Of a stretch of DNA of 64,000 nt, positions 17,435-25,844 are shown piece by piece (the stretch's first letter is position 1; the number at the start of each line of letters is the position of its first letter). The notes below the pieces were generated by a model. The model did not search any database, was not told the origin of the DNA, and was given only the letters and a program-made list of their open reading frames with translations. Both the position numbers and the translations under genes were made by a program. The stretch comes from JBBSEX01 sp038239345 (lineage in GTDB: Bacteria; Acidobacteriota; Terriglobia; Bryobacterales; Bryobacteraceae), in contig JBBSEX010000008.1 in the NCBI GenBank assembly GCA_038239345.1, positions 124,001-188,000 of the forward strand. The letters run 5' to 3'.

Positions 17435-18837
17435 TACAGCATCGTCCTTACGTCGGTAACCACGCCCGTAATCGCGCTGGCGGCGGCAGTCAAAGGGCTG
17501 GCGAGAAAGGTCCGGCCACCCTTCCCTTGTCTGCCTTCGAAGTTGCGATTACTGGTTGAAACGCTGTATTCTCCGGGCTGTAATTGATCGCCATTCATCG
17601 CGATGCACATGGAACAACCAGCCTCTCGCCACTCCGCGCCGGCATCGCGGAAAATTTTATCCAGCCCTTCCGCCTGCGCCTGGGCCTTGATCTGTTGCGA
17701 CCCCGGCACCACCATCACCCTGACATTCGGGCTCACCTTACGGCCCTTCAAGATTGCCGCCGCCGCCCGCAGATCGGAAATCCGGGAGTTTGTGCAGCTT
17801 CCAATAAACACAACGTTCAACGCATGACCCAGAAGCGATTTGCCCGCGGGCAGATCCATATAGCGCAGAGCCTTGGCCAGGGAATCGCGCTCCAGAGGAT
17901 CGGAGAGCGAGGCAGGGTCGGGCACCGCGGATGTAATGGGAACGCCCATCCCAGGGTTTGTTCCGAACGTGATCATTGGCTCCAGCGTGTTGGCATCGAT
18001 CGAGATTTCCTTGTCGTAAGTGGCGCCTTCGTCGCTAGGCAATTGCTTCCATCGCGCCACAGCTTCGTCCCACTCACGGCCTCTAGGCGCGAACGGACGT
18101 CCTGCTACATATTCGTAAGTAATGTCGTCGGGGGCGATCAGGCCGGCCCGCGCTCCGCCTTCGATGGACATGTTGCATACCGTCATCCGCTCTTCCATCG
18201 ACAGCGCGCGAATTGCGGCGCCGGCATACTCGATCACGCAACCCGTGCCCCCGCCTATCCCGATGCGCGAGATCAGCGAAAGAATGATGTCCTTCGCGGT
18301 TACGCCGTTTCGCAGCGTGCCATCCACCTCAACTTTGAACGTCTTTGAGCGCCGCTGGAGCAGACACTGCGTCGCCAGTACATGCTCCACTTCGCTGGTT
18401 CCAATTCCAAAGGCGAGCGATCCAAATGCCCCATGCGTCGCCGTATGACTGTCCCCGCAGACCACGGTCATGCCCGGCTGCGTCAGCCCCTGCTCCGGTC
18501 CGATGACGTGCACGATTCCTTGCTTGGAACTGTGAAAGCCGAAGCAGGGGATACCGAAGTCGCGGGCGTTTTTCTCCAGCTGCGCCACCTGCGTCGCGGC
18601 AATCTTGTCCAGAATCGGAAGCGACCGGTCCGTGGTGGGCGTGCTATGGTCCGTCGTGGCGAAGGTTAGATCCGGCCGCCGTACCGTAATCCCCCTTTGC
18701 CGCAGCCCTTCAAACGCTTGGGGAGACGTCACTTCATGGACCAGGTGCAGGTCGACATAAAGCAGCGTCGGCGCGCCGGGCTGGTCGGAAACAACGTGAT
18801 TGTCCCAGACCTTTTCGATGATTGTTCGTGGTGTCAT
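17434..18837 (-). CDS. leuC: 3-isopropylmalate dehydratase large subunit
   Basis: LeuC carries the 4Fe-4S cluster of isopropylmalate isomerase. Start at ATG 18837 (MTPRTIIEKVWDNHVV) matches the family; the frame extends 14 codons further upstream. Visible signatures are VCGDSHTATHGAFGSLAFGI, cluster cysteines in FIGSCTNSRISDL and AGCSMCIAMNGDQ, and the C-terminal STSNRNFEGRQGKGGRTFL. About 467 residues, standard length. It starts 13 bases after leuB and its stop overlaps the leuD ATG. Confidence 0.97.
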   Translation of the reverse strand: MTPRTIIEKVWDNHVVSDQPGAPTLLYVDLHLVHEVTSPQAFEGLRQRGITVRRPDLTFATTDHSTPTTDRSLPILDKIAATQVAQLEKNARDFGIPCFGFHSSKQGIVHVIGPEQGLTQPGMTVVCGDSHTATHGAFGSLAFGIGTSEVEHVLATQCLLQRRSKTFKVEVDGTLRNGVTAKDIILSLISRIGIGGGTGCVIEYAGAAIRALSMEERMTVCNMSIEGGARAGLIAPDDITYEYVAGRPFAPRGREWDEAVARWKQLPSDEGATYDKEISIDANTLEPMITFGTNPGMGVPITSAVPDPASLSDPLERDSLAKALRYMDLPAGKSLLGHALNVVFIGSCTNSRISDLRAAAAILKGRKVSPNVRVMVVPGSQQIKAQAQAEGLDKIFRDAGAEWREAGCSMCIAMNGDQLQPGEYSVSTSNRNFEGRQGKGGRTFLASPLTAAASAITGVVTDVRTML

Positions 18838-18850
18838 TACTACTTGCTTT

Positions 18851-19915
18851 CTATATGGCAGCGCTAACTGCGCGGCCAACTTCTTCGGTCGTCGCAGGCC
18901 GGCCCGCTGGACGCAGGTCAGCCGTTACATTGCCGCTATCAAGCACTGCTTCTATCGCCTGATTCACCGCGGCCGATTCTTCCATCAATCCGAAACTATA
19001 TTCGAGCATCGCCGCCACAGAGCCGATGGCGCCCAGGGGATTGGCTTTGTTTTGTCCAGCGATGTCGGGAGCCGATCCATGCACTGGCTCATATAAGCCC
19101 TTCTCGTCACCGACCGATGCCGAAGGCAGCATTCCGATCGACCCCGCCAGGACCGCGCCTTCATCGCTCAAAATGTCGCCGAACATATTCTCCATTAGGA
19201 CGACATCGAAACGCCGTGGATTCAACACCAGTTGCATGGCGCAGTTATCCACCAGCAGATGGTCCAACTCCACCCCGGGAAATTCCGCCGCCACCTCAAT
19301 CACCACTCTACGCCACAACTGCGACGTCTCCAGCACATTCGATTTATCCACGCTGGTGACTTTCTTCTTGCGCGGAATCGCCAATTGAAAGGCTTTGCGA
19401 GTTACCCTGGCGATTTCCGCGCGGGTGTAGGTCATCGTATTCGTACCGCGCTCCTCCAACCCCTGGCCGGTAATGCCGCGCGGAGTTCCATAATAAATGC
19501 CCCCCGTCAATTCGCGGACGATAATCATATCCGTGCCATCGATAATGTTGTTTTTGAGCGGCGAAGAATCCAGTAGCGATTTATATGTGCGCACCGGACG
19601 AAGATTCGCATATACGCCCAATGCCTTCCTAATCCCCAGCAGACCGCGCTCCGGCCGCGTCTCCGGCGGCGCGTCGTCAAACTCCGGCAAGCCTACCGCG
19701 CCCATTAATGTGGCGTCGGCTTCCAGTGCCAGCTTTTTTGTCTCGGCGGGAAATGGCGTACCGGTCTTGTGTATCGCGATCCCGCCTAGCAGGCCCTCGG
19801 TCAAATTCAATGTGTGATTAAATTTCCTGGCTACCTGCTCCAGCACCCGAACGGCTTCCCGAGTCACTTCGGTCCCGATGCCGTCACCGGGGAGGATCAA
19901 AATTTTAAGATTCAT
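18851..19915 (-). CDS. leuB: 3-isopropylmalate dehydrogenase
   Basis: The 354-residue LeuB oxidatively decarboxylates 3-isopropylmalate with NAD. The protein starts ILILPGDGIGTEVTREAV, has DNCAMQLVLNPRRFDVVLMEN and FGDILSDEGAVLAGSIGMLP in the substrate region, and EPVHGSAPDIAGQNKANPLG near the C-terminus, all typical of the isocitrate/isopropylmalate dehydrogenase family. The order leuA-leuB-leuC-leuD is intact. No Shine-Dalgarno sequence is seen before its ATG; the short gap to leuA instead holds a tandem 14-bp repeat. Confidence 0.97.
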   Translation of the reverse strand: MNLKILILPGDGIGTEVTREAVRVLEQVARKFNHTLNLTEGLLGGIAIHKTGTPFPAETKKLALEADATLMGAVGLPEFDDAPPETRPERGLLGIRKALGVYANLRPVRTYKSLLDSSPLKNNIIDGTDMIIVRELTGGIYYGTPRGITGQGLEERGTNTMTYTRAEIARVTRKAFQLAIPRKKKVTSVDKSNVLETSQLWRRVVIEVAAEFPGVELDHLLVDNCAMQLVLNPRRFDVVLMENMFGDILSDEGAVLAGSIGMLPSASVGDEKGLYEPVHGSAPDIAGQNKANPLGAIGSVAAMLEYSFGLMEESAAVNQAIEAVLDSGNVTADLRPAGRPATTEEVGRAVSAAI

Positions 19916-19916
19916 T

Positions 19917-19944
19917 CTGTAGTGTTGGGCCTGTAGTGTTGGGC
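19917..19944. repeat. Tandem duplication of a 14-bp unit between leuA and leuB
   Basis: CTGTAGTGTTGGGC occurs twice back to back (19917-19930 and 19931-19944) in the short gap between the leuA stop and the leuB start. It fills most of the gap and separates leuB from any clear ribosome site. It may be a recent replication-slippage duplication. Confidence 0.85.
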
Positions 19945-19951
19945 CGCAAAA

Positions 19952-21124
19952 TCAAATTGCCGCGGCGGCAGCGATGCCCGACGTTACCTCGCGCACCAGC
20001 GCCAGGATCTCATCGTTCCGCAATCCTTTCTTATTGTCGGCCAAATGCGTGAAGCGTTGGTAAACGGCATCCAGATCCTGTTTATTGAGTGAGACGCCCA
20101 GGTCTTCGCAACGTTTATGCAATGCGTGGCGGCCGCTGTGCTTGCCAAGCACCAGCTTACTCTCCGGCACGCCGACGGTTTTTGGATCGATAATTTCGTA
20201 CGTCGATTTCTCTTTCAAATAGCCGTCCTGATGAATGCCGGCTTCATGCGCGAAGGCATTCTCACCCACGATCGCTTTATTCGGTTGCGGCCCAAACGTA
20301 ATCGTCTTGGCCAGTAATTGGCTGGCCGAATAAAGCTGTTCGGTGACGATCTTTGTCTGATAGGGGAGCTTATCCTGGCGCACCGTCATCGCCATCACCA
20401 GTTCCTCAAGTGCCGCGTTGCCCGCCCGTTCGCCGATCCCATTTACCGTGCATTCCACCTGCCGAGCGCCCGCTTGCACCGCCGCCAGCGAATTGGCAAC
20501 CGCCAACCCAAGGTCGTCATGGCAGTGGACACTGACAACCGCTGTATCGCCCAGTACGTTCACCATGCGCGAGATTAATTGCGCATATTCGTAAGGAACG
20601 GAGTATCCCACGGTGTCCGGAAGATTCACGGTTCGGGCACCGGCCGCAACTACCGCCCGCGATACCATCTCCAGATAATCGGGATCGGTCCGCGTCGCAT
20701 CCTCAGCCGAAAACTCCACGTCGTCTGTATATTGCCGGGCCAACGTGACCGCGGCCACGGCTTCATCCAGCACCTGCTGTTGCGATTTTTTCAGCTTGTA
20801 CTTCAGGTGAATTTCGCTGGTGGCGATGAAGGTATGTATACGCGGCCTCTTGGCATGCCTGAGGGCCGCGGCCGCACGTTCCACATCCAGAGTGGATGCC
20901 CGCGCCAAAGCGCACACCTGCATCCAGGGAAATTCACGGCTGATTGCATCCACCGCTTCAAAATCGCCATCGGAAGCAATGGGGAAGCCTGCCTCCATCA
21001 CATCCACGCCAAGCTCGGCCAGTTTTCGCGCCATTCGTAACTTCTCGGGAACCGTCATGCTGCATCCGGGCGACTGTTCGCCGTCCCGCAATGTGGTATC
21101 GAAAATATAGACGCGATTGCTCAT
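19952..21124 (-). CDS. leuA: 2-isopropylmalate synthase, short form without LeuA dimer/regulatory domain
   Basis: Catalyses the first committed step of leucine synthesis, joining acetyl-CoA and 2-oxoisovalerate. The 390 residues cover the TIM-barrel catalytic domain: FDTTLRDGEQSPGCSM at the start, VEFSAEDATRTDPDYL, the metal-site SVHCHDDLGLAVANSLAA, ENAFAHEAGIHQDGYLKE and LGKHSGRHAL. The frame stops about where the C-terminal allosteric domain of the usual 500-520 residue enzyme would begin; that region binds leucine for feedback control. Short forms are known, but the assignment over homocitrate synthase rests on the leuBCD context. A well-formed promoter lies just upstream, and a LysR gene is divergent. 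Confidence 0.92.
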   Translation of the reverse strand: MSNRVYIFDTTLRDGEQSPGCSMTVPEKLRMARKLAELGVDVMEAGFPIASDGDFEAVDAISREFPWMQVCALARASTLDVERAAAALRHAKRPRIHTFIATSEIHLKYKLKKSQQQVLDEAVAAVTLARQYTDDVEFSAEDATRTDPDYLEMVSRAVVAAGARTVNLPDTVGYSVPYEYAQLISRMVNVLGDTAVVSVHCHDDLGLAVANSLAAVQAGARQVECTVNGIGERAGNAALEELVMAMTVRQDKLPYQTKIVTEQLYSASQLLAKTITFGPQPNKAIVGENAFAHEAGIHQDGYLKEKSTYEIIDPKTVGVPESKLVLGKHSGRHALHKRCEDLGVSLNKQDLDAVYQRFTHLADNKKGLRNDEILALVREVTSGIAAAAAI

Positions 21125-21144
21125 GGTAAGAGGGCCTCAGTGTC

Positions 21145-21173
21145 ATTATCAGGACGTCGCCTGAATTTGACAA
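21145..21173 (-). promoter_or_regulatory. Predicted promoter of the leuABCD operon
   Basis: On the minus strand TTGTCA (21173-21168) and GATAAT (21150-21145) are exactly 17 bases apart, a good sigma-70-type promoter. The start site would be near 21138, only about 14 bases before the leuA ATG at 21124. That leaves no room for a leader-peptide attenuator or riboswitch, so control is probably by a regulator at the promoter. Confidence 0.7.
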
Positions 21174-21179
21174 ATTTAT

Positions 21180-21221
21180 AATGTTTCGCTTTTGCATTAA
21201 ACATTCTAATGCTATAACATT
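21180..21221. promoter_or_regulatory. Palindromic sites between leuA and the divergent LysR gene
   Basis: Two inverted repeats sit side by side. AATGTTT (21180-21186) pairs with AAACATT (21199-21205) across 12 bases, and AATG-CTATAA-CATT spans 21208-21221. The first lies just upstream of the leuA -35 element, where LysR-type activators bind, and both lie before the LysR ATG at 21227, where binding would repress the regulator's own gene. The placement is characteristic; binding is inferred. Confidence 0.6.
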
Positions 21222-21226
21222 TTCTT

Positions 21227-22153
21227 ATGGATCTCTACTCCCTCCGAGTCTTTCTGACCGTCGCCACGGAGAAGAGCTTTTCCCGCGCCGCTGAGAAATT
21301 GCTTCGCACCCAACCGGCGATTTCCTTGGCCGTGCAACGTCTGGAAGCGGATCTGGAAGAGAAGTTGATTGACCGCTCGGCCAAGGAACTTCTGCTGACC
21401 GACGCCGGACGCATCGTCTTGGAATATGCACGCCGCTTTGAAAATCTGGGCGGCGATCTGGAAAATGCGCTCGCTGAGTTGCGCGACAATTCCGCCGGGC
21501 GTCTGGTTGTTGGCGCGAACGAATCCACGTCGCTTTATTTGTTGCAGCAGATCGCGGAATACCGGCGGCTCTATCCGAAAGTAAAAGTGCAGGTGAGGCG
21601 CAGTCTCTCCAGCAAAATCCCCACGCAGCTGATCGACGGCGATCTGGAATTGGGAATTATCAGCTTCGATCCGGAAGACGATCGCCTGATTTCCACCGTA
21701 ATCTACACCGACCACCTGGCTTTTGTCGTATCACCACAGCATCGCTTTGCCGCCCGGGAACAAGTCTCGATTAGCGAATTGGGGATGGAAACCTTCATCG
21801 CCCACCACGTCGTGTCTCCTTATCGCGCCGTCGTTTTACGAGAGTTTCAACGCCATAAAGTACCGTTGAACATGGACGTGGAGATGCCTACCGTGGAAAC
21901 AATTCGCAAGCTGGTACAACGCAATGAAGGCGTCGCGTTCTTGCCCAGAATGTGCGTGGAACAGGAACTAACACAAGGCCGGCTGAAAGAAATCCGCGTA
22001 GAAGAGATCCACGTGGACCGAAAAATTCGCTTGGTTTATCCAGCGAAGCGCGCGTTGAGCCATGCCGCCAGGGCTTTCCTGGAAGTGGTGCAAGGGCAGA
22101 CATCGACACTTCATCACGCCAGCAAAGCGCCGCCATCCACAACCAGTGTTTGA
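21227..22153 (+). CDS. LysR-type transcriptional regulator, probable regulator of leuABCD
   Basis: A 308-residue LysR regulator. The N-terminal winged helix (MDLYSLRVFLTVATEKSFSR, then AAEKLLRTQPAISLAVQRLE) precedes a long linker helix and a periplasmic-binding-protein-like effector domain from about residue 90 (SAGRLVVGANESTSLYLLQQ). It is divergent from leuA with 102 bases between starts, and paired palindromes lie in that gap, so it probably controls leucine synthesis; the effector could be a pathway intermediate. Its last 40 bases overlap the end of a convergent SDR gene, an unusually long antisense overlap. Confidence 0.9.
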   Translation: MDLYSLRVFLTVATEKSFSRAAEKLLRTQPAISLAVQRLEADLEEKLIDRSAKELLLTDAGRIVLEYARRFENLGGDLENALAELRDNSAGRLVVGANESTSLYLLQQIAEYRRLYPKVKVQVRRSLSSKIPTQLIDGDLELGIISFDPEDDRLISTVIYTDHLAFVVSPQHRFAAREQVSISELGMETFIAHHVVSPYRAVVLREFQRHKVPLNMDVEMPTVETIRKLVQRNEGVAFLPRMCVEQELTQGRLKEIRVEEIHVDRKIRLVYPAKRALSHAARAFLEVVQGQTSTLHHASKAPPSTTSV

Positions 22154-22869
22154 CCGGTGATATAAGCTCCCGCTTCACTCGCCAACATCAGCGCCACCGA
22201 CGCGATTTCATTCGGCTGGCCTAAATGCTTTATCGGTTGCATTTGCATCCGCGCGCTCAAAGCGGCCTCGTCCTTCCAGTAGTATTCGCTCAATACCGTC
22301 TGGATCAAACCTGGCGCGATCGCGTTCACGCGCACTCCTTTCGGACCCAATTCCAGCGCGTACGATTGCGTCATCATGATCAGCGCAGCCTTGGTCATGC
22401 TATAGAGCAATCCCTCATATTGCGGCCGCAGTCCGGCGATGGATGCGATGTTAATGATGGAACCTTCCCCGCGCTCGCACATCCTTGGAGCAATGGCCTT
22501 GATCAATCGAAACGCGCTCTTCAGATTCACCTCCACCATCTTGTCGAATTTTCCTTCATCCACCTGCAGACAGGGCTCCTGGGCGATGTTGGTCGCGGCG
22601 TTGTTTACCAGAATGTCGATGCGTCCGAACTCTTGCGTCGTCCGCTCAACCAGCCCCTGAAGATCTTCGGCACGACCCACATGGCAGGCGATCGGACGGA
22701 TCTGCCCGCCGGAATCTCTCAAGCTCGCGGCAACCGCGTCGAGCGTCTCCTGCTTGCGTCCGCAAATCACGACGTTCGCACCCTCATGCGCGAAGGCACC
22801 GGCGATCGCAAGTCCAATACCGCGGCTTGCGCCGGTGACAATGGCTGTCTTTCCTAATAAAGTTGGCAT
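22114..22869 (-). CDS. SDR-family NAD(P)-dependent oxidoreductase
   Basis: A 251-residue classical short-chain dehydrogenase. It shows the cofactor motif VTGASRGIGLAIAGAF, the structural motif NNAATN, catalytic Ser in INIASIAG and YSMTKAAL carrying Tyr and Lys, and a C-terminal ITGQTLVVDGGALLA typical of FabG/glucose-dehydrogenase-like enzymes. Substrate is unknown. It begins 6 bases after glpX on the same strand, so the two may share a transcript. Its 3' end overlaps the LysR gene by 40 bases in convergent orientation. Confidence 0.9.
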   Translation of the reverse strand: MPTLLGKTAIVTGASRGIGLAIAGAFAHEGANVVICGRKQETLDAVAASLRDSGGQIRPIACHVGRAEDLQGLVERTTQEFGRIDILVNNAATNIAQEPCLQVDEGKFDKMVEVNLKSAFRLIKAIAPRMCERGEGSIINIASIAGLRPQYEGLLYSMTKAALIMMTQSYALELGPKGVRVNAIAPGLIQTVLSEYYWKDEAALSARMQMQPIKHLGQPNEIASVALMLASEAGAYITGQTLVVDGGALLA

Positions 22870-22875
22870 GGCGAC

Positions 22876-23895
22876 CTAGTATAAACGGACGCCGCGCCGC
22901 CCCGGCTGCTTCTGCATATGGACGGTGTCCACGAAACGAACCTTGTTCGACGATGCGGTCATAACCAGCGAATGAGTCCGGCAGCCTTCGCCGAAAAAAC
23001 GTACGCCTTGCAGCAGAGCGCCTTCCGTTACACCAGTCGCAACAAAAATGATTTGCTCACCGGGCGCGAGATCTTTCGCGGTGTAGATCCGCTTCGGATC
23101 GCGAATACCCATGCGCTCCACGCGCTCTTCCAACTCCGGCGTATCCACAACCAGACGCGCCACCATCTCGCCATGCAGACAACGCAGCGCAGCGGCAGTG
23201 ATAACGCCCTCAGGTGCGCCGCCGATCCCCATGACGGCATGCACGCCGGCGCCACGGACCGCGGCGGCGATACCTGCCGAAAGATCGCCATCGCCGATCA
23301 ACCGGATACGGGCGCCGGCCATCCGAATTTGCTTGATCAATTCCTCATGGCGCGGCCGGTCAAGAACCATGATCACCAGATCCTGTACCCGACGGTCCAG
23401 GCTGTGGGCCATCGCCTTGAGGTTATAGCGAACCGGCGCGTCGATGTCTAGCGCATCGCGGCAGGCCGGGCCGGCGATGATCTTGTCCATGTAACAATCT
23501 GGAGCGTGCAGCAATCCGTCGGGTTCCGATGCCGCCAGAACGGCGATGGAATTCGCCGCTCCGGTGGCACAAAGATTGGTTCCTTCCAGCGGATCCACCG
23601 CGATATCCACACGGGGAAATTCCTGTCCAGGCCCGGGCGTGGCGCCGACTCTTTCACCGATATAGAGCATCGGCGCTTCATCGCGCTCGCCTTCGCCGAT
23701 TACGATCGTTCCAGCGATGGCGATCTCTTCAAACGCCGCGCGCATCGCCTGGACCGCCGCTTGATCCGATCCTTTTCGATCCCCCTGACCCATGGTCCGC
23801 GCCGCCGAAATGGCAGCTTCTTCCACCACGCGCATCAGGTCCACCGCCAAATCCTGTTCTATCCGTTTGCTCAACGTGGAGCTAACAGTTGCCAT
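22876..23895 (-). CDS. glpX: Class II fructose-1,6-bisphosphatase
   Basis: A 339-residue GlpX-type phosphatase that hydrolyses fructose-1,6-bisphosphate in gluconeogenesis. It has the metal/substrate motif AVDPLEGTNLCATG, VIGEGERDEAPMLYIGE early on, VMGIGGAPEGVITAAALRCL in the middle and FVATGVTEGALLQGVRFFG near the end, with length typical for GlpX. No other class of bisphosphatase was seen in the window. Followed by an SDR gene; the divergent ZIP transporter lies about 80 bases upstream. Confidence 0.95.
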   Translation of the reverse strand: MATVSSTLSKRIEQDLAVDLMRVVEEAAISAARTMGQGDRKGSDQAAVQAMRAAFEEIAIAGTIVIGEGERDEAPMLYIGERVGATPGPGQEFPRVDIAVDPLEGTNLCATGAANSIAVLAASEPDGLLHAPDCYMDKIIAGPACRDALDIDAPVRYNLKAMAHSLDRRVQDLVIMVLDRPRHEELIKQIRMAGARIRLIGDGDLSAGIAAAVRGAGVHAVMGIGGAPEGVITAAALRCLHGEMVARLVVDTPELEERVERMGIRDPKRIYTAKDLAPGEQIIFVATGVTEGALLQGVRFFGEGCRTHSLVMTASSNKVRFVDTVHMQKQPGRRGVRLY

Positions 23896-23973
23896 TGAAG
23901 GCCCCCTTTTTTTGTCCCCAGCGATCTTACATCGGGCACCAGAAATAGCCTGCGGTACATTAAGGAGAATCCT

Positions 23974-24702
23974 TTGCTGATCCCTCTTTTCATTACCGCG
24001 ATCGCAATTCTGGGAGCTATCGCCGGAGTATTTTTAACCGGCATGGCTGCCCTATCGCGGCGCGTCGTGGCCTTCAGTGGCGGGGTTCTCGTAGGAATTT
24101 CGCTGCTCTGGGTTTTGCCGGAAATGGCCGAATTGCTCACGTGGCCCAAAGCGATTGCCTGGCTTACGGCCGGCTTTGTTGCGCTGTGGCTAGTTGATCG
24201 TTTCGTCTACTCGGTGTGCCCTACTTGCTCGCACTCGCATGATCACGATGCCTGCGCCACAACTCTACATGGCATGGCGGGTCCACTATTGTTTGCCGCC
24301 GCGTTGCATAGCTTCTTCGATGGCTGGAGCCTGACAGCCTCTGGCGCCGATCCTAGATTCGGCCTTCCGTTCATCATCGCTATCGCCATCCATAAAATTC
24401 CCGAGGGCCTTGCGCTAGGCGTCATTGTGCGGGCCGCCATGCGCTCGCGGTCGCACGCCATCGTGGGATGCGCACTGGCTGAAGGCATGACTCTAACTGG
24501 AGCGATCATGGAAACGACGCTGGCCGCGCGCCTGGGATCCGATTGGGTACACATTCTGCTTGCGATCGCTGGCGGCAGTTTTCTCTATCTCGGCTATCAC
24601 GCGATTCACGCCGAATACGAACGGCGTGGGATGATGCCGGCGTTCGTCCCGGCACTTACCGGAGTAGCGGGATCCACCGTAATCCGGTTATTCTTGCGGT
24701 GA
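23974..24702 (+). CDS. ZIP-family metal transporter
   Basis: A 242-residue membrane protein with about eight hydrophobic helices. The ZIP signature histidines are in AAALHSFFDGWSL and AIAIHKIPEGLALG, the transmembrane metal site. A short cytosolic His/Cys-rich loop, CPTCSHSHDHDAC, lies near residues 80-92, where ZIP proteins carry a variable metal-binding loop. TTG 23974 is taken as start because AAGGAG (23962-23967) lies 6 bases upstream. Likely imports divalent metal such as Zn, Mn or Fe. Its TGA overlaps the ATG of the next gene (TGATG), a metal-dependent PLP enzyme. Confidence 0.88.
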   Translation: MLIPLFITAIAILGAIAGVFLTGMAALSRRVVAFSGGVLVGISLLWVLPEMAELLTWPKAIAWLTAGFVALWLVDRFVYSVCPTCSHSHDHDACATTLHGMAGPLLFAAALHSFFDGWSLTASGADPRFGLPFIIAIAIHKIPEGLALGVIVRAAMRSRSHAIVGCALAEGMTLTGAIMETTLAARLGSDWVHILLAIAGGSFLYLGYHAIHAEYERRGMMPAFVPALTGVAGSTVIRLFLR

Positions 24703-25844
24703 TGAATCCGCTCGCATCCGAAACTCCTTATCGCATCGACGACATCGACCGCGTACTCACCCCCGCGCTCGTCATTTATCCGCAAATCGTCGATGCGAAT
24801 ATTCAAAATACGATCCGCCTGCTTGGTGGCGATCCGAATCGCTGGCGTCCGCACGTCAAGACCGCCAAGCTCGAATACGTTATGCAGCGCATCTTTGAAC
24901 ATGGCGTGAAACAATGCAAATGCTCGACGACGCTGGAATTGAAGACAGCCTGCGATGCCGGAGCGAAAGATGTCCTGCTGGCCTACGCGGTGGTTGGCGT
25001 AAACGCGTTGCGAGTACGCGAATTGGCCAAGCAATACGGCGGCGTGCGGATGTCGGTACTGGTAGAAAACGTGACGCAGGCCCAGGCCTGGGCTGGAAGC
25101 ACACTAGGGATTTTTGTCGACATCAATCCGGGAATGAATCGCACAGGCGTGGCGCAGGAACGCGTGGATGAAATCCTGCATGTCGCGCGATCCATTCACG
25201 GCGCGGGCTTGGAGTTTCGCGGCCTGCACTATTACGATGGCCACATGACCGCTGCCGACATGGAGGAGCGGCAAACGTTGGCCCACAGCGGATATAATCA
25301 CGTGCTGGAAATCGTGGCAGCTCTGGAGCAAGCCGGAATCCACGTGGAAGAAGTGATCACGTCGGGAACTCCGGCGTTTCCCGCGGCCGCCGCTTACTGG
25401 CCGTTTGAGAGCAATACTTTTATTCACCGCGTGTCGCCGGGCACGGTAGTGTACATGGATTGTACGAGTCTGGCGCAGTTCCCGGAAGACGCGGGATACC
25501 GGCCGGCGGCTCTTATAGTCAGCACAGTGGTTAGCCATCCGGCGATCCATCACATCACCTGCGATGCGGGCCATAAGGCTGTGTCGGCCGATGCGGGCGT
25601 TCCCACTTGTGCTGTCGTTGGCCGCCTGGATTTGATCCCACGAAAGCCGAGTGAAGAGCACCTGCCAATCGAAGTGCCCGCTGGAACGGAGTTGCCGCCG
25701 ATCGGCGAGACACTGTATCTGGTCCCGCGCCACGTCTGCCCCACGGTGAATAATTTCGATTATGCGGTTCTGGTATCGAACAATCGAATCATCGAAGTCA
25801 AACAGGTGACCGCCCGAGGCCACGAACCCCCGCTCCTGGATTAG
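24702..25844 (+). CDS. D-threonine aldolase / D-serine dehydratase-like PLP enzyme
   Basis: A 380-residue fold-type III PLP protein: an alanine-racemase-like barrel with the PLP lysine in RPHVKTAK (about 47-53), followed by a C-terminal beta domain with the metal ligands His and Cys in RHVCPTVNNFDYAVLV. This architecture is that of D-threonine aldolase and eukaryotic-type D-serine dehydratase, which need a divalent metal. ATG 24702 overlaps the ZIP stop and fits the family start (TPALVIYPQIVDANI); an upstream extension to 24543 is inside the ZIP gene in another frame. Coupling to a metal transporter is suggestive. Exact substrate is not decided. Confidence 0.88.
   Translation: MNPLASETPYRIDDIDRVLTPALVIYPQIVDANIQNTIRLLGGDPNRWRPHVKTAKLEYVMQRIFEHGVKQCKCSTTLELKTACDAGAKDVLLAYAVVGVNALRVRELAKQYGGVRMSVLVENVTQAQAWAGSTLGIFVDINPGMNRTGVAQERVDEILHVARSIHGAGLEFRGLHYYDGHMTAADMEERQTLAHSGYNHVLEIVAALEQAGIHVEEVITSGTPAFPAAAAYWPFESNTFIHRVSPGTVVYMDCTSLAQFPEDAGYRPAALIVSTVVSHPAIHHITCDAGHKAVSADAGVPTCAVVGRLDLIPRKPSEEHLPIEVPAGTELPPIGETLYLVPRHVCPTVNNFDYAVLVSNNRIIEVKQVTARGHEPPLLD

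Noticed and set aside
17584..18348. A 254-codon plus-strand open frame
   Set aside because: Antisense to leuC, which carries all family motifs; its His/Arg-rich text is typical of antisense frames.
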